DNA of 64,000 nt from Verrucomicrobiales bacterium. Lineage in GTDB: Bacteria > Verrucomicrobiota > Verrucomicrobiia > Limisphaerales > J093. The translations under genes were made by a program, and so were the position numbers. The stretch lies in assembly GCA_024233215.1 (NCBI GenBank), contig JACKPW010000013.1, positions 98,909 to 162,908 of the forward strand. Direction: 5' to 3'. Under the pieces are notes generated by a model. That model was given only the letters and a program-made list of their open reading frames with translations, ran no database searches and had not been told where the DNA came from. The first letter of the stretch is position 1. The number at the start of each line of letters is the position of its first letter. This document shows, one piece after another, positions 26,446-34,062 of this stretch.

Positions 26446-27408
26446 TCAACCAACCCGCACCTTGAGCCGTGCGGCAGGCCTCTCCGGGGAGACCGACGGC
26501 CTGCTCCCCAGTGCCACCACGGACGCGACCGGACGTTCCTCGACGGCGATGTCCTCGCGCTGGACCTGTTTGCCCCGCACATAATCCACCGCCCGCTGAG
26601 CTGCCGACGCCGCCCGCACCAGCAGGTGTTGATCCTCTCGGAACGCCCGCGACCAGCTTTCAATGTAGCTGGCTTGCAGCTCTTGCCTCGACTTGTTCTC
26701 CAGCCCCGCGAACCCGCACAGAAATGCCGCCCCGAATTCAGCCACCAACTCCTCGAACGAATACTTCTCCGGTTGGTCAAGCTGCGCGTCTTGGAACCGG
26801 TTCAACCGATGCGAGGCCCCTGTCGAGTGGGTCAGCTCATGGTAAAGCGTGGCGTAGTACTCATCCGCGCTCTTGAACTGGCTCAGGTGGGGCAACTGAA
26901 TCTGGTCAAGTGCCGGAGAATAGGCCGGGTCGGCATTGAGCGCATGCATGATGCGGGGCTTGTCTGGCATGACCTGGAGAACCCCCTCCGCCAACGCAAG
27001 CCGCCGCTCCCGGTTGGCCGCCACGTCGTCCTCGGGCCGTTGCACCCCCTCCAGTTGGTCGAGATTGAACACCGCACTCGTGAAGGGCACACACGGCGCC
27101 AGATTGGTCTTGCCGGTCTTCTTGTGAATCCGCTCCAGCTCTTCCTGCGAGCGCCACTTCCAGTAGACCACCGGAGTGGCCTGCTCCCCCTTTCGCACAT
27201 GGCCCCCGAGCTGCAGGGCGCCGCGGTAGGTGGCCCAGTAACGGGAACTGTGCTCCGAGCCGGCCAGGACCAGCAGGTTGATCCCGCGATACTCCTTGCC
27301 GGAGGAGAGACTCTTGGGCAATCCGGTCTTCCAGGTCTTGTGCCAGGGAACCACCCCGGCGTCGAGTTGTGCCAGGATGCGGTTGGTCACCGATTCGTAG
27401 ATTTTCAT
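26446..27408 (-). CDS. ardC: ArdC-type antirestriction / ssDNA-binding zincin protein
   Basis: A 320-residue protein with both ArdC domains. The N-terminal ssDNA-binding domain opens with 'VTNRILAQLDAGVVPWHKTW' and 'YRGINLLVL'. The C-terminal metallopeptidase-like domain carries HELTHSTG (zinc-binding HExxH) near residue 195 and the glutamate-rich 'YSFEELVAEFGAAFLC' that follows. ArdC enters recipient cells with the transferred strand and counters restriction; related proteins act as primases. It is transcribed in the same direction as ParB but is separated from it by a hairpin, so it probably has its own promoter. Confidence 0.9.
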   Translation of the reverse strand: MKIYESVTNRILAQLDAGVVPWHKTWKTGLPKSLSSGKEYRGINLLVLAGSEHSSRYWATYRGALQLGGHVRKGEQATPVVYWKWRSQEELERIHKKTGKTNLAPCVPFTSAVFNLDQLEGVQRPEDDVAANRERRLALAEGVLQVMPDKPRIMHALNADPAYSPALDQIQLPHLSQFKSADEYYATLYHELTHSTGASHRLNRFQDAQLDQPEKYSFEELVAEFGAAFLCGFAGLENKSRQELQASYIESWSRAFREDQHLLVRAASAAQRAVDYVRGKQVQREDIAVEERPVASVVALGSRPSVSPERPAARLKVRVG

Positions 27409-27462
27409 GACGGGCGTTCAGCGGGCCGGCGGTCGGACTGAATCTGAAGGTTGACGAGCGTG

Positions 27463-27495
27463 AACGAAACGTGTCCCTCGGCGGGACACGTCGTT
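27463..27495 (-). terminator. Hairpin after parB
   Basis: A 13-pair stem: AACGA and CGTGTCCC on the left, with a two-base bulge between them, a loop TCGGC (27478-27482) and GGGACACGTCGTT on the right. It lies 56 bases past the parB stop and upstream of ardC. On the leftward transcript the stem is followed by TTTCGTTC, a weak U-tract. It is a likely terminator of the copG-rep-parA-parB operon. Confidence 0.6.
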
Positions 27496-27550
27496 GAAAT
27501 TGGTGAGGTATTTCATCGGGATGGGTTGTGCCGCGCCGAGGACAGCAAAG

Positions 27551-28369
27551 CTATTCCCTCAGGTCGGACGCTTGTGCCCTGGCCGTTGCCAGGACCACCC
27601 GCACCCGTTCGGAGGTGGCCTCGCCGGACTTGAACCGGACCGTCACCGTGGCCTCCTCCAGCTCGATGGTCATCGATTGGGGTCGCGGTTTCGGCGGGTT
27701 GCCGGTCCGCTTCGCCTTGCGGGCGGTGCGGGTGGTCAACTTCCCCTCCCTCGCCTGCTGCCACATCTCGCGTTGGGTCTCCGGTTCCGGGGCCTTCGAA
27801 ATCTCCAGCAGGACGGCCTTGCTGGTTTGTTCGGACGTCCGAACATCCGCCTGGACCTCCGGCGGGAGGTTCAGCAATCGCAGGGTCTCGTTGACCGAGG
27901 ACAATGACTTGCCCACCTCCTGCGCCAGTTCCCGCTGGGTGAGCCCGAACTCCTCCATCAACCGCTGATACGCCTGCGCGACCTCCAGCGGATGCAGGTC
28001 CTTGCGATGGAGATTCTCGATGAGCTGCAGCGCCAATCGGGAATGCTCTGCCGTCGTCCGGACAATGCACGGGACGGATTCCAGTTGGAGTTCCCGGCAG
28101 GCGGCAAACCGCCGTTCCCCGGCCAGGATTCGGAACCGGTCGGCGTCGACGGCTTCGACAATGATCGGTTGGAGCAACCCGTGCGCCCGAATCGAGAGGG
28201 CCAGGTCCTGGATTGTTCCCAAGTCCTTGCGCGGTTGGGCCGGATCGGGCTCAATCGCTTTCAACGGGACCGTCACCAGCCGGGGCAGATCGCGGCCGAT
28301 GGGGTCGAGGGTGGAACCTTTCGTTCCGGCGGCCTGGCGGGCCAGACGTTCCATCATTCGGGGGACCAT
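27551..28369 (-). CDS. parB: ParB partition protein
   Basis: A 272-residue Spo0J/KorB-type ParB. The N-terminal ParB/Srx domain shows the CTP-binding motifs 'RFRILAGERRFAAC' and 'LIENLHRKDLHPLEVA'. A central helix-turn-helix follows (LTQRELAQEVGKSLSSVNETLRLLNLP), and the C-terminus has a short basic dimerisation tail. The start at 28369 is supported by AGGAGGT 8 bases upstream; it overlaps parA by 16 bases. ParB binds parS and spreads to segregate the replicon. A parS-like palindrome (27829-27844) is embedded in its own coding sequence at codons about 176-181. Confidence 0.95.
   Translation of the reverse strand: MVPRMMERLARQAAGTKGSTLDPIGRDLPRLVTVPLKAIEPDPAQPRKDLGTIQDLALSIRAHGLLQPIIVEAVDADRFRILAGERRFAACRELQLESVPCIVRTTAEHSRLALQLIENLHRKDLHPLEVAQAYQRLMEEFGLTQRELAQEVGKSLSSVNETLRLLNLPPEVQADVRTSEQTSKAVLLEISKAPEPETQREMWQQAREGKLTTRTARKAKRTGNPPKPRPQSMTIELEEATVTVRFKSGEATSERVRVVLATARAQASDLRE
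27829..27844. promoter_or_regulatory. parS-like palindrome, copy 3 (inside parB)
   Basis: GTTCGGACGTCCGAAC within the parB coding sequence, in the 18-bp form with T and A flanks. On the coding strand it gives the residues ADVRTSE just after the helix-turn-helix domain. Confidence 0.7.
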
Positions 28370-29124
28370 AGTGCTTTCACCTCCTGGGTTAGTTGTTGGT
28401 AGTCATGGGCGGCCCGGCTGGTGCGGGCGTAATCGACAATGTCGCGCGGTTGATCGGCGGTCTGTGCCCGATTGAGTGCCTCACACCGGGCGATCCGGGT
28501 GGCGAGCAGCTTCTCCCGAAGCGGTTCGAGGGCGCGGTCGACCAGGTCGTTGGTCACGGTGGCCCGGGCCATCACCATCGTGAGCAGGATGCGGTAGTCC
28601 CAAACCGCGGGACTGCGCTTGATGCAGTGCAGCGCCTCCAGCAGATCGCCCAACCCGCGGAGCGCATAGCCCGAGGGCTGGGTCGGGATGAGGAACTGCT
28701 CGGCGGCCACCATGGCGTTGACCGGCAACACTCCCAGCGTCGGCTGGCAATCGATCAGGACGTAGTCAAACCCCGTCAGCCCGGCCAGGCAGTGCTGGAG
28801 ACGCTGTTCGCGAAACAACCGGGCATGCAGCAACGAGTCGGCCTTCGAGAGACTCAACGCGGCGGGCGCCAGACGCAGACCCGGCACCGGGGTGTCGGTC
28901 AACACCTCGGCAATGGAATCGGAGTCCGACAACAACAGATCGCCGATGGTCCGCCCCTCGAACGTGTCCGGGTCGAGCCCGAGCCCCAACGTGGCATGGG
29001 CCTGCGGATCGAGATCGATCAACAGCGTGGCATGCCCCTCCCGGGCCAGGCCGGCAGCCAGGTTGACGGCGGTGGTCGTCTTCCCGACCCCACCCTTTTG
29101 GTTGATGATGGCGATGGTCTTCAT
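28354..29124 (-). CDS. parA: ParA partition ATPase
   Basis: A 256-residue ParA/Soj-type ATPase without an N-terminal HTH. It has the deviant Walker A KGGVGKTTTAVNLA at residues about 10-23, with a leading NQKGG, the switch region LLIDLDPQ near residue 35-42 and Walker B FDYVLIDCQPTLG. It moves ParB-parS complexes over the nucleoid. The ATG overlaps the rep-like gene stop by ATGA and the 3' end overlaps parB, so all are one transcript. As the short type (Ib-like or chromosomal Soj-like), it likely does not regulate by itself. Confidence 0.95.
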   Translation of the reverse strand: MKTIAIINQKGGVGKTTTAVNLAAGLAREGHATLLIDLDPQAHATLGLGLDPDTFEGRTIGDLLLSDSDSIAEVLTDTPVPGLRLAPAALSLSKADSLLHARLFREQRLQHCLAGLTGFDYVLIDCQPTLGVLPVNAMVAAEQFLIPTQPSGYALRGLGDLLEALHCIKRSPAVWDYRILLTMVMARATVTNDLVDRALEPLREKLLATRIARCEALNRAQTADQPRDIVDYARTSRAAHDYQQLTQEVKALWSPE

Positions 29125-31088
29125 GAGCGCACCTCTGCAGTGGTTAAATCCGACGCGGACCCGGTTTTGGTTCCGAACCGTTCGGGGTTGAGTTGTTGAT
29201 CCCACTGCCAGAAATCCAAAACCGGACAGTCGGGATGATTGCGGAAGAACTCGGCGAACGCCTGCAACCGGGCGGAGTCGGCATCGAACCTGGCGAGGGT
29301 CTCGGCGCTGGCGACGATCCTCCCACCGGTCATCGCGTGCCGTTGCCGGTCGCGCTCCTGGACAAACGTGGCGTACAACGCAGCGTGCTGCCCCTGAAGT
29401 CGCACTTCGGCAGCCATGACGTATGCCTGCCATTGACCTGAGAACGCCGCTTCATGAGCCGCTCGTGCCTTTCCAAGCGCCTTCTGGTGCCGGGCCTGGG
29501 TCTCCCGCTGCAGCAACCGGAGGAAGCCGTCGCCATGGGGCACCAAGGCCAGTGATAGATTGGGTTTGGCGTGGGCATCCCCAGCATGTTTCTCCCGCAT
29601 GAACCGGCCGAAGCGCCGACCCCATTCGGCCACCGGCCTGGGCTCCGTGGCCGGCAGCCGTTCCAGGAACTCAGCCGCGGTCTGCAGGTCTTTGGCGAAC
29701 GGCTCCGTCGCCGCGGGTCCCTCCAGCCGATGGTAGGCGGCGTAGTAATGGGCGGCGAACGTCCGGGCCTCGTCGAAGCGCGGGTCCGAATCGTCCTCCC
29801 CTTCCGGCTTCGGCCAATCCTCCTCGATGGCCCGGCGGAGCATCCCGAGCCGGTTACGGGAGGGACGCCGCAGCGGCAACCACTGGACCTGTCGCTGAAC
29901 CCGGTCGGCGGAATGCGCCCGGACCAACCGGTTGGCGGTCGGCCGGTCAAACCCGGTTTTGGTCAATAACTCAACCGCCGCCACCACAGCAGCAGCAGAC
30001 GGGTCGTGAGGTGTCTCGGGTACCGCATCGTGGGCTGCTGCTGCTTTAGTAGTTTTAAGATCCTTTTTAATACTTATACCGTTCACTTTATTAGCACGGT
30101 CCCCGTTCACTTTTCTGGACCGGTTCCGTTCACTTTTCTGGACCGGTCCCTCGTTCACTATTTTGGTACGGTCAGCGGGGATCGGCCGGGTCGCGGCCCC
30201 GTTCACTTTATTGGCACGGTGGCTGTTTCCTCCCCGTTTCAACCGGCGTTTGCGGGGCGCGCCGGCAGGCGCTCCCACCGCGGCTTCCTTCGTCCAGCGG
30301 ATGGCATAGGTGGCCGCCCGGCTCGACTGACCGGCGGCCGGGTCAAAGCAACCCGGTCCCACCGCCACGATGTAGCCCTGTTCCCGGGCTCGTTTGACCC
30401 CCGCATGGGTGCGTTGGCGGGAAAGTCGGGTCAGCTTGGCGAGCTCCGTGATCGACTTGGTCACCGGCACCTTGCGCTCGCCCCCGGGGCCCCATTCGAT
30501 GCTGTAGAAGAGCAAGGCGCCGACGACCCGGATCACCGCCAGGGGTTCCCGCGGAAGCAGGTAGTCGAAGAATGCGTTGGGAATGTTCTTCCGGGCCGCC
30601 TTGGGACGATGCACCACCCGGTCGCCGTCGGACACCGGCAGCACGGCTGCTTCCGGGTAGTAGAAGCCCCGGAATTCGTCAGACGAGTCGGTGTAATCCC
30701 CCTCGTGATCCCAACAGAGCTCGTAAAGACCGTTGACGGCCGGACACCCGCTAAGGTCACGGTGAGGAGTGTTGATCCGGCGCAGACAGTGGAACTCCAC
30801 GCCTTTCTTGTCCTCTTTGTCCTCGAAGGACTCCCAGAGGCTCGCCCGGGAAACCCCGGCGGCCGCGCTGAGTTCCCCCAATGAGAACCGTAGCTGTTCC
30901 CGGGTCGGGTTGCCGTGTTCGTCCACCCAGCCGAGCACCCGGCGCAACATGCACCCGATGACCCTGATGCAGGTCCGCTGACAGTGGGGAATCACCACGG
31001 TGAAGAACTGGATGGGCGTGAAGGTGACGTTGGCCCGGAAATCGGGGAACCCGGCAAACGGAACTGGATCAATTCCCCGACGGACCAT
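29121..31088 (-). CDS. Plasmid Rep-like initiator protein with internal iterons
   Basis: A 655-residue protein. Residues about 55-95 (REQLRFSLGELSAAAGVSRASLWESF) and about 215-265 (VTKSITELAKLTRLSRQRTHAGVKRAREQGY) look like two winged-helix modules, as in plasmid replication initiators. A basic, repetitive linker (about 275-350) is encoded by iteron-like DNA repeats. The C-terminal half is helical and not recognised. It is between an RHH regulator and parA in a tight operon: a 3-base gap upstream and an ATGA overlap downstream. The Rep assignment is inference from context, winged helices and iterons; no direct family match is seen. Confidence 0.6.
   Translation of the reverse strand: MVRRGIDPVPFAGFPDFRANVTFTPIQFFTVVIPHCQRTCIRVIGCMLRRVLGWVDEHGNPTREQLRFSLGELSAAAGVSRASLWESFEDKEDKKGVEFHCLRRINTPHRDLSGCPAVNGLYELCWDHEGDYTDSSDEFRGFYYPEAAVLPVSDGDRVVHRPKAARKNIPNAFFDYLLPREPLAVIRVVGALLFYSIEWGPGGERKVPVTKSITELAKLTRLSRQRTHAGVKRAREQGYIVAVGPGCFDPAAGQSSRAATYAIRWTKEAAVGAPAGAPRKRRLKRGGNSHRANKVNGAATRPIPADRTKIVNEGPVQKSERNRSRKVNGDRANKVNGISIKKDLKTTKAAAAHDAVPETPHDPSAAAVVAAVELLTKTGFDRPTANRLVRAHSADRVQRQVQWLPLRRPSRNRLGMLRRAIEEDWPKPEGEDDSDPRFDEARTFAAHYYAAYHRLEGPAATEPFAKDLQTAAEFLERLPATEPRPVAEWGRRFGRFMREKHAGDAHAKPNLSLALVPHGDGFLRLLQRETQARHQKALGKARAAHEAAFSGQWQAYVMAAEVRLQGQHAALYATFVQERDRQRHAMTGGRIVASAETLARFDADSARLQAFAEFFRNHPDCPVLDFWQWDQQLNPERFGTKTGSASDLTTAEVRS
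30079..30220. repeat. Five 22-bp iteron-like direct repeats inside the rep-like gene
   Basis: Repeats start at 30079, 30103, 30126, 30151 and 30199; the last gap is a double unit. Each begins (C/T)CGTTCACT, has an A/T-rich centre and ends ACGGT or CCGGT. Spacings of 24, 23, 25 and 48 bases shift the reading frame, so one repeat gives KVNG and another KSERNR on the coding strand. The DNA is therefore conserved, not the protein. This is what iterons of a replication origin look like. Confidence 0.72.
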
Positions 31089-31091
31089 GGC

Positions 31092-31304
31092 TCAAGCCTC
31101 TCCGGATGAGAATCCGTCGTCGGACGGGGGAACGGCCGGCGGCAACGACTGGCCGTTGCGGGCGGCGTGTTCGCGGATGATCTGGTTGATGCAGAAACTA
31201 CGGTCGCGCGACTGGGCGAGCGCCATTTCGTGCAGATAATCCAGCACGGGCACTTCAAAGGTAACCCCGGCGGAACGGGTGTGACGTTTGGGCAGATGGG
31301 TCAT
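31092..31304 (-). CDS. Small RHH (CopG/Arc-like) regulator
   Basis: A 70-residue protein with a ribbon-helix-helix pattern: a strand GVTFEVPVLDYL, then helices EMALAQSRDRSFCINQIIREHAARNG. A strong ribosome-binding site AAGGAGG lies upstream of the ATG. It is the first gene of the copG-rep-parA-parB operon, with 3 bases to the rep-like start. Such proteins usually repress their own operon and set plasmid copy number, which is inference here. Confidence 0.7.
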   Translation of the reverse strand: MTHLPKRHTRSAGVTFEVPVLDYLHEMALAQSRDRSFCINQIIREHAARNGQSLPPAVPPSDDGFSSGEA

Positions 31305-31539
31305 GGTTTCCTCCTTATCGTCCGGCTTAGCACGTCACGCCCGGTCATGGCAACAGGGCATCTGCAACCGACCGGCCGAAAAGTGAGTGGCGAGGTTTTC
31401 CGCATCGAAGGTTCATCCGCCGGAAGGCGATCGGAGGTTGCGCCGGATGTTGAATCGAGAGTCCGCTGGCGGAGGTGGGAGAGGGAGGCCCGATGCTGAC
31501 GCCCCTTGAGAGAGCGCGATATTTCGGGAGCTCAGCCGC
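31305..31539. other. Intergenic region upstream of the copG-rep-par operon
   Basis: About 235 bases between the RHH gene and the end of the second relaxase gene. The promoter of the maintenance operon should be here. Apart from the AAGGAGG ribosome-binding site close to 31305-31320, no clear promoter or dyad is seen. Confidence 0.4.
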
Positions 31540-33966
31540 TCACCGGTTCAGTGTCAGAACAAGTTCCGGATGTGAACCCAGGTCGGTGGCCAGCGCCTTG
31601 GGCCGGCTCCGGTTCATGTGCCGTTCGAGGTCGGGGAGGGGTTCGGAGGCGAACAACCGGGTTTCATCGCGCGCGCGGGAAACCTGCACATAGGACGTGT
31701 GCCGATCCTGCATGCCGCCACCCAGGAGAACGAACGCACGGTCCGTGGTCATGCCCTGGGCCTTGTGGGTCGTGAGGCAATAGGCCAGTCGGCAATGAGG
31801 ATAGGCGTCCGGATCCACCTTCAGGGTTGGCCCACGATCAAGCCGGACCGCCACCGTGTCGGGACTCACCGACACCACCGCCCCGAGGTCGCCGTTGAAA
31901 ACACCAAGCGCCGGATCATTCCGTGTGAACACCACCCGGTCCCCCGCGTACACCCGTTCTGTCAGAAACGTGGCTGGCGGCCCGGAGAGTCTGCCGGCCT
32001 GCAGCCGGTTGGCTTGAGCAAGTTCATTGAGGGCGTCGACATCGGCGTTGGTGCTCGCCAGCATCAGCGGCGGCTCGGGAGCCGCGGTTGTATCCCGAGT
32101 CCAAGACGCAGCAATGTCTGCGATGGCCGACAGCGGTTCCTCGTTCTGCGTCAACAACCCGCGTTGGTCAAACTCCGCCAAGGCCGGTCCCGCGTGTCCC
32201 CCTGCGATGTCTTTCACCGCCTGGCGCGCCCACTCCTCCCGTTGCCGCCGGATCTCAGTCAACTCGGCGGCACCGTACCGTTCCAGCAATGCCGCGAACG
32301 GTCCCCCCGCATCGATGGGCTGAAGCTGACCCGGGTCCCCGCACAACACCAGTGAAGCACCGCTCCGCTGACAAGCTGCGACGAGCGTCTCGAGTTGCCG
32401 GGTGCCGACCATCGAGGCCTCGTCCACGACCAGGACCGACGTCGGGTCCAACTGGAGATATCCGAGCCGAATGTCCTGCAGGGTTCGGTGCAATGTCTGG
32501 CATGGGATGGCGGTGGCCTCGGCGAGACCGGACGCCGCTTTTCCCGCCAAGGCCGACCCGTGGCACGTCCGGCCCTGGGCTTGCCACACCTCGGCCGCCA
32601 CGGCGAACAGGGTGGACTTGCCCGTGCCGGCCATCCCCGACACCAATCGGATACCGCCCTGTGCCTCGCACACATGAACCAGCGCCTGACGTTGTTCGTC
32701 GGAAAGGCCCGGGTGGGACTCGATGGCAGACTGGATTCTCCCGTCGGCGCCGGGCAGCGGTCGTTCTGCCTGATGCATGGCGTCAGCGCCCGCCAACAGC
32801 GCCCGCTCGGTCGTCAGCATCTCCCGGGTGGTCCAACGCAGCTCACCGTTCTGCGTCGCGAGCTGCACCAACTCCGGCGACCACAGCAGCGCGCGGGTGA
32901 TGGCCAGGGCCTGGCGCGCCCCCATCCCATGGATCTGACATTGCTCCGCCACCGCCTGGGTCAACTGCCGCCGGGCGAAGTGACTCTCCCGGTCGGTCAG
33001 GTTCTTGAGCGCGAGATTGGCCACCTCCTGCAGATCGCGGTCGGTATCGCGCGGGGGATACGGCGCCTGAATCAGCCAGGCCAGCTCCCGGTCGGTCCAA
33101 TGGAACCGCCGACCGACCTCCTGCCACCGGGCAAACAGCTCGTTGCGCGAGACCATCTGCTTGGTCTCACGGGTATCGAGCGCCGCCGTCTCAGCCGCCT
33201 TGCCCCCCGAAAGCCCCCGCTCTGCCAGGGCCGCCTCGATCTGGCTGCGGCGTTGGGAAAACTCGAGAATCAGATCCGGATCGACGCCCATCAGCTCGAA
33301 CGAATGCCCATGCGGCCGGGACCGCAGCCCGAGGCGAGCCTCAAGCTGGGCGGCAAGCTCAGCCCGAAACAACGTGCCGGCCGCCATCTGGTGCCGGTAA
33401 AGCTCGCGGGGTTCAATCGTCCCGGTCGAGCCATCCGCCCGCACGGCCACGTTGTGCAGGATGGTGTGCAGGTGCAGTTGGGGATCCTGCGCCCGGCTGG
33501 TCGAATGTTCGAAACCGGTGAAGACAAGCCGGGCCTTCTCCCTTACCACCCCGTCCTCGCCCCGGCGACTCACCACCCCCACGGTCCCCAGATAGGCCAC
33601 CCCCTCATGCACGGCTGCCCGGACCGATTCCTCGATGGTTGTTCGGACGTCCGAACATGCCTGGCTCCAGGCAACCGACACCGACTTCGGCACCGACCAG
33701 GTCAGATCCCAGCCGGCCCGACGCCGTTCCGACCCGGCATTGCGCACCAGCGCCGTGGACCCATCCGGCGAAAGCCCGTGGAGCAGGTTGCGAAACTCCT
33801 CGTTCCGGATGGTGCCCACCAGCCCCAGTTTTCCACTCCCACTGCCCAACCAGAATCCGGGCGGTTCGCCGGTGCTGTCGCCGTTCAGGTAGTAATCCTC
33901 CCGTGCCAGGTTGAGGTAATACTCGCCTTGTCCAGCCGCCCGGATGGGCTTCGAGATCGAAAGCAT
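31540..33966 (-). CDS. MobF relaxase-helicase, TrwC/TraI type (second copy)
   Basis: An 808-residue protein, clearly different from the relaxase at 21446. Candidate catalytic tyrosines are pairs Tyr16/17 and Tyr25/26 (GEYYLNLAREDYYLNG). The metal-binding histidines are His154, His165 and His167 (HSTSRAQDPQLHLH), with the same spacing as the first relaxase. The helicase half has Walker A VSGMAGTGKSTLF at about residue 440-455 and Walker B VLVVDEASM. It sits 96 bases downstream of its own coupling-protein gene. A parS-like palindrome lies inside codons 104-109. No oriT was found near it. Confidence 0.9.
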   Translation of the reverse strand: MLSISKPIRAAGQGEYYLNLAREDYYLNGDSTGEPPGFWLGSGSGKLGLVGTIRNEEFRNLLHGLSPDGSTALVRNAGSERRRAGWDLTWSVPKSVSVAWSQACSDVRTTIEESVRAAVHEGVAYLGTVGVVSRRGEDGVVREKARLVFTGFEHSTSRAQDPQLHLHTILHNVAVRADGSTGTIEPRELYRHQMAAGTLFRAELAAQLEARLGLRSRPHGHSFELMGVDPDLILEFSQRRSQIEAALAERGLSGGKAAETAALDTRETKQMVSRNELFARWQEVGRRFHWTDRELAWLIQAPYPPRDTDRDLQEVANLALKNLTDRESHFARRQLTQAVAEQCQIHGMGARQALAITRALLWSPELVQLATQNGELRWTTREMLTTERALLAGADAMHQAERPLPGADGRIQSAIESHPGLSDEQRQALVHVCEAQGGIRLVSGMAGTGKSTLFAVAAEVWQAQGRTCHGSALAGKAASGLAEATAIPCQTLHRTLQDIRLGYLQLDPTSVLVVDEASMVGTRQLETLVAACQRSGASLVLCGDPGQLQPIDAGGPFAALLERYGAAELTEIRRQREEWARQAVKDIAGGHAGPALAEFDQRGLLTQNEEPLSAIADIAASWTRDTTAAPEPPLMLASTNADVDALNELAQANRLQAGRLSGPPATFLTERVYAGDRVVFTRNDPALGVFNGDLGAVVSVSPDTVAVRLDRGPTLKVDPDAYPHCRLAYCLTTHKAQGMTTDRAFVLLGGGMQDRHTSYVQVSRARDETRLFASEPLPDLERHMNRSRPKALATDLGSHPELVLTLNR
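33641..33656. promoter_or_regulatory. parS-like palindrome, copy 4 (inside second relaxase)
   Basis: GTTCGGACGTCCGAAC inside the second relaxase gene, in the 18-bp form with T and A flanks. It encodes SDVRT near residue 105, a stretch not conserved in the first relaxase. Confidence 0.65.
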
Positions 33967-34062
33967 GGTCGTTCTACCCTCCCAACTGCAGTTTAATGCG
34001 TGGGGTGTGGATCGGATTACGGCCGCAACGAACCGCTCCCGTCCGCCGGTCTGGTCGAAGGC

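Noticed and set aside
30079..30220. Short direct repeats as a possible CRISPR array
   Set aside because: Repeats are 22 bp with 1-3 bp between them, without unique spacers, and they lie in a gene. They fit iterons.
32395..33996. 533-codon frame on the plus strand opposite the second relaxase
   Set aside because: Shadow of the relaxase gene; composition is low in hydrophobic core patterns and no motif is found.
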